A stretch of 64,000 bases of DNA from Stichopus chloronotus (taxonomy: Eukaryota; Echinodermata; Holothuroidea; Aspidochirotida; Stichopodidae). Shown piece after piece: positions 54,996 to 64,000 of the stretch. How positions within the stretch are numbered: position 1 is the stretch's first letter; every line of letters begins with the position of its first letter. The notes beneath the pieces were generated by a model. That model saw nothing but the letters and a program-made list of their open reading frames with translations, searched no databases and was not told the origin of the DNA. The stretch covers positions 29,923,969-29,987,968 of the forward strand of contig CM037838.1 of assembly GCA_021234535.1 (NCBI GenBank), in the 5' to 3' direction. The translations under genes were made by a program, and so were the position numbers.

Positions 54996-57900
54996 CGTGT
55001 GTATAAAACACGCCTTGCAGTATCAATGTTCCAGAGTGTGTTTCGTGACTTCCTATCCATGCGAGGACCAATTGTCGGTGTACTTTAAAGGAGGCTTAAA
55101 AAGGGTATAAATATTCCAATCGTGTTTACGTTCAGGTTACAAGGAAAGAGAAACAACTTGTACACCTATTTAGTTTGAGAATGTCTTGGTCATTTAATGG
55201 CCATTTTCCTGCGTCAAAGTCTATTGCCTTCGTTGTTTACGTTAACGTTGTGCATTTACTTTTACCGGCTTCTTGGGTGATTACAGTAGGTGTACAAAAC
55301 ACTATAGATGGTGAATATTACTATGCACCCCGTTCGTCCACACGTCCATCTGTCTGTCTAACTGTATATTTGTCTGTCAGTGTGTACTTCTGTTTTCCAG
55401 TTTGCGTACCTTTTTTATGTCTATGGTTCTGATAGCTGTATGTCAATCTTTATTATGTGTGTTCTATTTATATGAGAGTTATACTGTTCTTTCTATATTT
55501 TAAACATGTACTGTAACATTGTCACCATAGAAAACCACTGCGACATACTCAGTCCCCAAATTAACGCACCCCGGACAGATCTAACCCTGCATTCTAACCG
55601 TGCTTTCTTATGGCCTTTCGCTGAAACAGCAACTATGAAGCTCTTTTCTTCAGTCACTGTACCAATAAGATTACGTTGATACATTGTAGTTTTGATATGT
55701 ATACTTTTGCTGAGTCTATATGTGGAAGTTTGTGTGTATTTGTGTCCTCTTCTTATAACCGGGTCGATTGTTTAACCCCTGATTGGGAATAGGCTCAGGA
55801 TACCAGTTACAATAAAGCTAAATGTTTCGCTCAAACGACCCATGAAATGCAATTAAATTATGACGGACATGTTTTGCCTTTGGTATACCGTCTGTGTATA
55901 TAGTTTACACGGGGCAACGTTTTGATTTAGTCCACGGTTATTTTTCCAAGATTTTACTGTCTATATTTTCACTGTTTTTATCTCACGGTTTGAAATGTTT
56001 CAGACAAACATGTCAAGATACAAGGATTTCTTTTCTGGTCCTTGCATTGTAGAGATCCTGCATTATACTGTATCAGTATTTATGCGGTCCTGTGACAAAA
56101 CCTATAGTCCCTACTACGTCTTACGTTAAAGGAATGTTAAAATGAACTACTTTCTGTGAAATGAAATCAGCGATGTAGTACGTCTTTGTAAAAGATTTTA
56201 TGGCTCTTGTGAACTTAAGTTTACAATATGAGCATAAAGTCAAATGTTTCGTTACACAACATATACATAGATTTCAAATTCAGTTTCTAATTTATACCTC
56301 AAACATATGGAAAAAATCTGTGCGTCAGATTTGTGAATTATCAATAAAACGTAGAACACGTCATTTGTAAGGAAACGGTTGCACAACTTCCGGGTCACAT
56401 CTCTAACAAAAATATCCCGGTTCCCGGTTTCTTTTTTTCTTACGAAAAGCACGGGGCACGTGGCTCAGAGTTACCGACAAGACTGTAAGGTATAGATCGT
56501 AACTTTCAAACAAGGGAGGCTGCTGGTTACAGCAATGTTACATACTGAGGATGATTAATTTCTAGACTTGACAAAGAATAAAGTCATCCAACAATCACAT
56601 AAGTTTTCATCATTTAAGAAATGGAAACCATCTCCTTAAGATGAATCTTCTTGCAATATCAATAAATGACTTTTTTTCAAAATAAACTGCCTTGATTTTC
56701 AAAACAAATGTCTGTTCGTCTGAGTATTTAGAATACAAATGCGATTTCATGATGAAATGCAGCCCTTTCTTGTGGTATATATGTAACTCTATTAACAACC
56801 TGATGTAAATAAAGACTAACAGATCCTAGAGCTTGAAGCTAAATTAAACTTTGGTGGTTTTTTACAACATGTTTCCATCATTTTAAGAGAAATAGCAACG
56901 TTTGCCAATATTTGCAATACATCACAGGCCGCTCTCCTGTCACCTATTGACTGATGGGGTATTACTACGACTAACTACACATTATTATCATGTCAAATAC
57001 GAAATGCATCGTCCACCATACACAGTCTATTAGAGTCATCCACTGCAGACGAGGCGATAGCAGACAAAACAAAAAACATGTATAAAAAATAGAGGGTATT
57101 CCAGAATACTGTTTGGTTAGTTCCGTCTCCATGGTGACAGATCAAGTTAAGACTGCGACCTTTGCTCATAGAGAAAAGAACTTACATCGTGCATAAGTGC
57201 ATCATTGTATCTTTTCAAACTTGACTATTATAAAATGTGTTAATCTATTTACTCCGTTAAATTCTACACCGCAAAAATATAAGTTAAAATCATGAAATGG
57301 GATGCGCTGTGCACCTCATTTATAAGAATATTTAATATAAGGTTTTGTTCAATATGTATCTACCGCATGTTTATAACTACAAAAACACAAACACAAAGAA
57401 TTGAAACCTTGTATTTCACTAGTAAGCAAATTAATCTTTTAATTGTTGTAGAATTTCGATAGAAGCAAATCAGGGTGGTTTCCTCCTCGGGGTAGCCCAG
57501 AGGGACTTCGTTAGCCCTTGCGTTGTACAAAAAACATTAAATGCCTCTCCCTAGGTGAAGTAAAATAATCTGTCCTATGTTTTTTTTTTCTTTTTTTCCG
57601 TCTCTCTCTTTATTTTATAAGCACTGTGTATTGTGGGAACAAATAAACGTCAGTGAAACACGTCGTTAAATTTGGCATGACGTCATAAGTTCCTTCCTGC
57701 TTCGCAAACCGATTTTATTCATGCACGACGTCGCTGTTTGCTAAGTTGGATTTGGAAATCTAAAGATAGGACAGATCTTGCTCGAGGAAATCGTTGCTCT
57801 TTGTGCAATATGTATTTCTCGAAGACACGATCCAGGTGTACCTATAGGGTCAAAAAACAAATCCCGCCATTTCTGGGCCTATCTTCGAATCGAAAGAGTG

Positions 57901-59059
57901 ATGACGACTTTGAGTGAATTACCGTCCATTCCGATAAATGTTACTGACCTAGTCAGGCGTGGGTGCTTTAGTTATAATTCAACTCTGTAGGGAGATTAAT
58001 TCAATTCAAACTATGGTCGAGACCATTTTACAGTCAGTGATCCACCTTGGACATAATTTGATCTAAATTTTTTTTCTTTAATTGGTAAGAGGGAAAAGTG
58101 CAACAACTTATCTTAAAAGCTGTTTCAGTGCTTGTGACTATATGCAAGCGAACAAATAATAGATAAAAAAGGTCTTGATTGATGGTCCACGAATAAACTT
58201 ACTAAACTAACTGAGTTTATTTAGATTTAAAAAACAAGATTGTGATACCAAAGGCTGTTAAGCTATCCACTTAAATAATTAAAATGGACCACCCGGACCA
58301 AAAGAGAAGGAAAAGCTATAACTTCTGCAAGGAATACACAAATATGTCGCCAAGGGTGAATCCAGATCGGACGGTGGTGCACGTTAGGATAAATTACGGA
58401 ATGTAGAATGTAAGATTTTTAAAATACGGCAGATCAGTAGTCCTCTATCCAAGAAGTAACATTGTCACGGATAGAAAAAAATCAGTTATATGTTGCACAA
58501 GTCTATTGTGTTCTATTAAACTTTCAGAAATTCAAATGATGCACTTTGTGTAACTTTTCTTTTGCATAATGCTTCGAGGAGGAGATTTCACTAATGATTA
58601 TTAGTTCGAATGAATGCCTGATTTCACAATGATTGGGGCGATTTTCTTTACTGTGCTGGTGCACTGTAAACTTAATGTTTCTCTTTAATATAATTTTACA
58701 AATATATTGGAACCATGTTAGCTCTTTTCGTGTCGTATATTAAGGGTGATTATGAACATCAGATTCCATAGTTTCATTGTCAACTGTATTCTTCAAAGAG
58801 ATAATGGAATAATATCATGCCAACACAATCATACAGTTATGGTGTGGTATATGGTAAGGGAGATGTTATTTAGATGGAGAGAGAACAATTTTGAAATGAT
58901 GTAATATTGGGGTTGCATATAAAAACATGAAAAAGAATCTACATGTCACCATTTCGTGGAAACGTCAGGAAACTTTTCAGCTGTTTGTCAAAAAATTAGA
59001 CTTTTACCTCGGTAGTTCATTTGCATGCGCTAACTTTTAAAGGAACATTAATTATACGT
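54996..59059. other. non-coding stretch
   Basis: A degenerate TGTCTGTC patch lies at about 55345-55385. The open frame at 57778-57990 has no ATG start and no domain. No RNA gene or mobile element was identified. Confidence 0.4.
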
Positions 59060-59229
59060 AAAATTTATGGAGTTCTTATTTTACATAATTTAGGTAAACT
59101 GTATATGTAAATTCTACATAATGTTGGTAAATTTTACTACATTTTAGTAAAATTGTTATATACACAATGTAAGACTTGCATTAACTGTGTGCAAAATTTT
59201 ACCTAAAAGTTATGGAGTTCTTATTTTAC
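59060..59229. repeat. 25-bp direct repeats flanking an inverted pair
   Basis: AAAATTTATGGAGTTCTTAT followed by TTTAC at 59060-59084 recurs with one mismatch at 59205-59229. Between them TTTAGGTAAA (about 59089) and TTTACCTAAA (about 59198) are exact reverse complements. The layout resembles a small element of about 120 bp with inverted ends inside a duplicated sequence. Confidence 0.65.
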
Positions 59230-59770
59230 CGTTACGTTTTGTGAGTGTAGGTGACCCATATTGAACTGGAAAAGTCGAATAAAGGAAAGAAATACTTTTG
59301 AGCTAATTGCACAGCTTATCTTCACTCAATTTGGGGTTCTTACAGTATTAGCATCAATTGAATTTTCCGTATTCTCTCCATCTAAATAACAGCTTGTTGG
59401 TCTGACCAAGCTTCAGATGACCAATGGTGTCCAAGGGAGTAGAGGATGATAAACAATCAATAAGAAAAAAAATAACGAATTGGAAATTCTCCCTTTGGTA
59501 ATACAAGAAGAGGGACTGCAACCTTTACTGCTGCATTGCGTTAATACCTCCTCAACAGGATATTGACCGAGATAACAAAAATCAAGAATACCGTCTTTCT
59601 AGATGGGAGGTAGCTAGCACTTCCATTACCTCCATTATCTCAATGGGTGTTCTGTAATGTTAGTATGGCAACCTATCCTGTAATTGGTCATAGAGCAGTC
59701 TGCAGTTATCTTTTACCTTGATTTGTCATTTATTAAATTGAACTATAAGCGAAAGACGAAGAGGTCACTG

Positions 59771-60030
59771 CACTTTTATCTTTTAAACTTCATTTACCAC
59801 ACTCTTTCTCTGAAAGACGCATTATGCTGTTTAATGATCTGTAATTTTCTTTTAGCGAAATGTTTTGAAAAAATTTCAAAACATTTCGCATAAAGAAATC
59901 GCATAAAGAAATGTTTTGTACATTTATCTCTTGCGATATTCATTGCGACACTATTTCTTTGAAAGGCGCATTATAATATTTAATATCTGTTATTTTTCTT
60001 CAGGAGAAATGTTTTGAGGAAATTTCAATT
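59771..60030 (+). repeat. tandem duplication, period 149 bp
   Basis: Copy A (about 59771-59883) and copy B (about 59920-60030) align with roughly 80% identity; anchor points TGAAAGACGCATTAT (59811) and TGAAAGGCGCATTAT (59960) give the 149-bp period. Each copy contains an acceptor-like element (ATTTTCTTTTAG, ATTTTTCTTCAG) followed by an AAATGTTTTGA block. Copy A additionally carries a perfect hairpin and a 13-bp tandem repeat at its 3' end. Confidence 0.8.
59855..59889. repeat. perfect 16-bp inverted repeat with AAA loop
   Basis: GCGAAATGTTTTGAAA, then AAA, then TTTCAAAACATTTCGC: a perfect 16-bp stem. It is followed by GCATAAAGAAAT repeated twice (59888-59913). Confidence 0.95.
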
Positions 60031-61141
60031 TTCGGTGGCTGGGATGGTGTCGCTTAATCTGCAGTTCTGCATATTCTACAAAACAATCCTCATATTTATG
60101 ATACTCCCAGGGTCACAATTCAGGCAATTGAATAGATGTAGGGGAAGATAGTACGAAACAAAACCACAGGCAGGCAAACTCCATTAATTCCAGAGAAAGT
60201 GGGAGAAAAATGAACCGAAGAACCAAAAATGAAAGAATTCATGACACATGGACAATATGAGTAATTCCTTAATTAGTATATTACCATCATCATTGTCCAT
60301 CTTTGAACAATTACTTCCTTTATCAGAGGTTACGCACTCTTCATTTACATGTAAGGCAATTCAAATATACCAAGGGTCTGACTTAAAAGAAATATCAAAT
60401 AAAATATATTAGGTTATACAACAGAGTTTTGATTCTAAACTTTTTTCCGTTTCCTTTTTTTTTTGTTTTTGTTTCCTAAAAACAAGAAGAAAACTCGAGA
60501 CAAAATTTAAAGAAAGAATTGATTCAAATACGCATCTTAAGAATCATATGTCGGTTATTAATGATTATATATCAACTTTAGTCTGCTTCAGTTACAATGA
60601 GTATGAACTGGATTAAATTAAATATATTGACAACGAAGACAACGACCTTTTGACTTACTATTACATATTCTTTGATCTATAGATGGCGACATTCTCATAA
60701 TTGTCTCAGTTCAGGCTTTTCCGTAAAAAAGAAATTCTTATCTATACCATTGTTTCTTTGTTGTTTCTTTGTTTTCTTGGGGTAGAGAGTTAATTATTCA
60801 TTACACTGATTGTTTAAAGAAGGAAGAGACGAAAGAGTATGTTATACATTATACAATATACCCCAATCATTTCGGTGTTTACTGAAACGTTACTTTCCCT
60901 CTTATTCATCCTTAAAAATGTAATGAAAAAAAATTAAATAGTGCAATACGTTTAGTATATGTTACTGAGTTTAACTGGCTCAGATGTTTTTCAGATCTCT
61001 GCAATCTTCCAAGTAGCCCAGTCATAATAACAAACCATCCTTATTGGCCTACATCAATCATGTCACACCATGATCTGAATTCATTGAACAAGCAGTTTAC
61101 TCATTACTTAGATAGTGAAGGAGAGGGTGTGTTCTCAGTCT
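60031..61141. other. non-coding stretch
   Basis: AT-rich unique sequence with T-rich runs near 60450-60475. No gene or element is seen. Confidence 0.45.
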
Positions 61142-61540
61142 TTAAAGCTGGAATATGAGTTGTACTGGCAATCCCCTGGTCATCTATCTTTGCTCTTCAT
61201 CAGTATTTCAGGAAAGAAGAGAGTATGAGAAAATATAACCTGTCAAAAAATCTGAAAAAAAACCATGCATTCATCTTTCAGATATTTAAAAATAAAATGT
61301 GTCTGGACATTTTTATTAGCCTTACAAAATTCAGACTCTCAAAGAAAGCTTTAGCTGTCAGTCACTGTTACTTCAAACAGTCAAACTGTTAAATCAAACA
61401 GACCAATGGGAATGGATATGAATATTTATGTATGCAAAAATGGGTTTGAAACATTCTTTTGTGTTTGTAGTGACTATAAGTTCATAGTTGACTTTTAGTG
61501 GAAAAGTATGACAAATTTTCATTTCATATTCCAGCTTTAA
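61142..61540 (+). mobile_element. MITE with perfect 17-bp terminal inverted repeats
   Basis: TTAAAGCTGGAATATGA at 61142-61158 and its exact complement TCATATTCCAGCTTTAA at 61524-61540 delimit a 399-bp element with no coding capacity. Both ends include TTAA, consistent with insertion at TTAA as in piggyBac-type elements, in which case the inverted repeat proper is 13 bp (AGCTGGAATATGA). The sequence is unrelated to the 32821 element apart from the TTAA-AG start. Confidence 0.75.
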
Positions 61541-63527
61541 TATCAGTCAATAACAATAAATAGTGCTTTAATATTTTGTTTCTCGATCCATCACACTGCT
61601 ACCTTCTGTTCTGTTCTGATCCTTCCCTTTTAGCACTTTTTAATTTGGGATGGTGCAACATTTGTTTCGGGATTGAATTAAGACAATTTCAAAATTTTTG
61701 TACGGCTGACTAAACGTTATTGTCAAGTAATACCCCGCCGAACAATATATGGCTCAGAAAGTACGCTCCTTGGTTCTAGAGCGATTATTTATTTTCATGT
61801 TAGTTTCTGAACTAAATATTTCATTGGTAAAAATCTGCGAATTTAACATTTTGTGTATATACTTTTTAAATATATATATATTATTGTAATGTTAGCATAA
61901 ATGAAATAAAAATAAAATTCAACAGAGGAATATATGGCACGCGTAGGGAAACATCCAAGTTTTTACAAAATGTTTTTTGTACATGAAAAGAAAAAAATAT
62001 TTTATGCTACCACATACCTGGGATCATAATGATATATTTATATGTATCCGCAATTACTTTTTGTTTTCAGGTTGACACGTTACCAAATTCAAACATGACT
62101 TTTAAAGGATTAATTCGATGTCTTGGTTGGTTATTCATTATCATCACTTATAAAGATGAGATATATTTATTGATTACAAAATCGTGTTCCAGAAATGTAT
62201 GATTATTCTTACTGAAAAAAGTACAATGCATCAATTTAAAGCGGTGCAGTACATATGTGATTCCCTTAAAGGCAGAGATCTATATCACTTAATTAATTTT
62301 ATTCACACTGTAAATTGTCGTACTCTATTTTGAGATAAACGTAATTGTTGTATTGTAGAATCTCATCTTTTCCGGAACTACTGCGGGCGCTCTTTTATCT
62401 TTGATTTGGTAGTTCCGTTTCTTCATAATTATGAAAAGGCTATCTATCAACAGATTTCCAGGGGTTGAAAAACATGATTCCTTTTCATATCGTCACGCTT
62501 ATGCATTTAATGTCATACATATGTCACACATCATCACAGAAATGTATTTTAATGAGCTGGTATACGACTATGTGAACCAAAAAGGTCGAGTATGAGGAAC
62601 TGTTAAATTTTGAAATAAGGCAAACGACACACAAGTCGAGGACATGTTTCGTAAAAATGTTCATTACTTACACTCTGTTTGAAAAAAGTGTTGATGGGGA
62701 AAATTATTTTCAAACGGAGTCAAAACAAACACCCCTAAAAGACACGAGCTTGTTGCATACAGTACAATTTTTAGCACAAACTTTACACAATTTAGCTGTT
62801 TTTTTTCCTCTTGGTGACAAAATTTACACAATTAAGCTGTTTATTTAATCGGTGATGTCTTTAGCATTTGCATATATTTGCATTCCGGGTGGACTGAAAA
62901 CGTACGTCAAAAATAATGTGGACACTGCGTGACGTCACATCATTTTTAAGTTCATTAAATTAACGCAAGGAGTATTCTACTATTTACTAGTTTATTTACA
63001 AAAGAGTTCTGCCAGACCACCGTCAGTTAGGACTATTCCCAGATTCAACAGAATAGTACCAACATTGCCGAAACCTGAGATAAATTACATCTGTTCCTAA
63101 CTGAACTAAGAAAGGATGTAAGTTGTTGCTTTGACGTAATATAAAATTCGAACATTTACATGAAAGATGCCTAGCGAAAAAATAGCAAGATTGCCCGTCT
63201 ACGATGGGTAAATGTTATTACCCCTCCCCCACCAACCTTCTTTGATAAGTAAATGAATGTTGTTCATATCAGAAAGAAAAGTGGAATAACGATTTGCGTA
63301 AAAAGAGTGATATTTTCTTTTTCATTCTTAAATTTAATGTTGGTGTAAGATTTTGCTACATGCACTTGAAAATTGAAAAGATTCTCTTCTCGTAAGTTCA
63401 AAGGTATTTTTACTTGTTACATCAATTTTTCATATGTAGGATATGATATTCAATACTTTTATCTTAGTAAAGACTGTGGTAAGACTTAATTTAACGCGTG
63501 GTTTTTATAAGTAAAACCTTACGTTAG
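61541..63527. other. non-coding stretch
   Basis: A direct repeat of TTTACACAATTTAGCTGTTT / TTTACACAATTAAGCTGTTT lies at 62782-62801 and 62823-62842. A minor open frame at 62657-62848 spans it. Nothing else is recognised. Confidence 0.45.
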
Positions 63528-63725
63528 TTGCATATTTACGTTAAAGAAAGTGGGTCTGACGTTTCTATAAACCCAGCAGAACCTTTTCAAAAGCCAATCA
63601 ATTACACTGAGAAAAATTCCAATGAAGTGATAAATCTGAAAGGGACACAAGGAAGCTTTACCTTTTCCGTTCAACAAAATCTTTTAAAGCTCGATAATTT
63701 TAGTTTTTCTTCTGTCTCTTTGTGA
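63528..63725 (+). CDS. candidate exon, extracellular-like composition
   Basis: After CCTTACGTTAG an open frame in phase 0 gives 65 codons and TGA. The translation contains VKESGSDVSINPAEPFQKP and FTFSVQQNLLKL, is rich in Ser, Asn and Thr with one sequon (NYT) and has no low-complexity bias. It could be the last exon of a plus-strand gene whose other exons are not visible. The acceptor's pyrimidine tract is interrupted by AAGTAAAA, which weakens it. No family is recognised. Confidence 0.25.
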   Translation: MHIYVKESGSDVSINPAEPFQKPINYTEKNSNEVINLKGTQGSFTFSVQQNLLKLDNFSFSSVSL

Positions 63726-64000
63726 CGCTATACTTTACCCAGATGCATTTAATTCTTTTTCTCTCAGATTGAAACGTCTGTACCGCGTCTTCTTTTTTTT
63801 GCTCGTCTTCTTACCGTGACTTTGAAATGAATCCTGCTGGAATAACCAAACCGTCAGACCACAGAGCTGTGTGGTCAGACCATCTTATTTTTTTACAGAT
63901 GTCCTCAATGTTCATTTTGAATGGATAAGCAGTCTGTTAGAAAATTTAATCCACTTACTAAAAAAAAAAAATAGGAGGGGAAATATTTCATAGATAGATA
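63726..64000. other. window end, non-coding
   Basis: A hairpin-like patch GACCACA-GAGC-TGTGTGGTC lies at about 63858-63877, inside two direct copies of GTCAGACCA. A poly-A run of about 12 lies near 63960. Confidence 0.5.

Noticed and set aside
56440..56535. GTGGCTCAGAG, resembling a tRNA or SINE A box
   Set aside because: No matching B box at the expected distance and no cloverleaf.

Overview
This is AT-rich eukaryotic DNA (by eye well under 40% GC) with no prokaryotic features: no operons, no long ORFs (the longest open frame is 183 codons and runs through simple repeats), many long dinucleotide and tetranucleotide microsatellites, poly-G homopolymers, and decayed retroelements and MITE-like DNA transposons. 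This texture, with Penelope-like and LINE fragments, abundant (TA)n and TAGGCCTA-type palindromes, suggests the intronic or intergenic space of an invertebrate animal, perhaps a marine one such as an echinoderm, hemichordate or mollusc. That placement is inference; nothing seen fixes the species.

Solid content: (1) a 3' fragment of a Penelope-like retroelement on the minus strand (about 48293-49228), with the cysteine-containing linker and GIY-YIG endonuclease regions and one frameshift, ending next to a (TA)n tract; (2) a short broken fragment of a non-LTR retrotransposon reverse transcriptase (about 28380-28540), cut off where the catalytic YxDD should be and continuing directly into a (CTAT/CTGT)n microsatellite; (3) two diverged copies of one terminal-inverted-repeat element (31460-31830 and 32821-33197) and an unrelated one with 17-bp perfect inverted ends including TTAA (61142-61540); (4) a compact foldback element (39498-39652) and a 1.7-kb region bounded by inverted arrays of short tandem repeats (50213-51945); (5) many microsatellites, minisatellites and hairpins.

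Protein-coding content is sparse and only inferable exon by exon. The best candidates lie on the minus strand at the left end. A 43-codon, strongly charged ATG-started exon (4486-4614) ends at a consensus GTAAGT donor in phase 0. A downstream exon (2384-2512) starts in phase 0 after a good acceptor and encodes one transmembrane segment and a stop. Together they predict an 85-residue single-pass membrane protein, or the end of a larger one. Further minus-strand exon-like segments lie at 10158-10199, 11065-11130, 13403-13478, 23197-23253 and 32091-32153; whether they form one gene is unproven. Plus-strand exon-like segments are at 9330-9469, 10743-10796, 27155-27265, 37751-37953, 42290-42488, 52493-52716, 54876-54995 and 63528-63725. 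None matches a family I can name with confidence. Chance ORFs beside chance splice motifs are expected in a window this size, so these calls have low confidence.

Region by region: 1-5 kb holds the candidate small membrane-protein gene. 5-28 kb is mostly non-coding with scattered exon-like segments, minisatellites and (TA)n tracts. 28-34 kb is repeat-rich (LINE fragment, tetranucleotide array, MITE pair, long (TA)n). 34-48 kb is mostly unique AT-rich DNA with a foldback element and a GCGCCA hairpin family. 48-52 kb is transposon-rich. 52-64 kb is mostly non-coding with a tandem duplication, a MITE and weak exon candidates. I see no clear evidence of an undescribed defence or gene system; the most gene-like novelty is the candidate small membrane protein.
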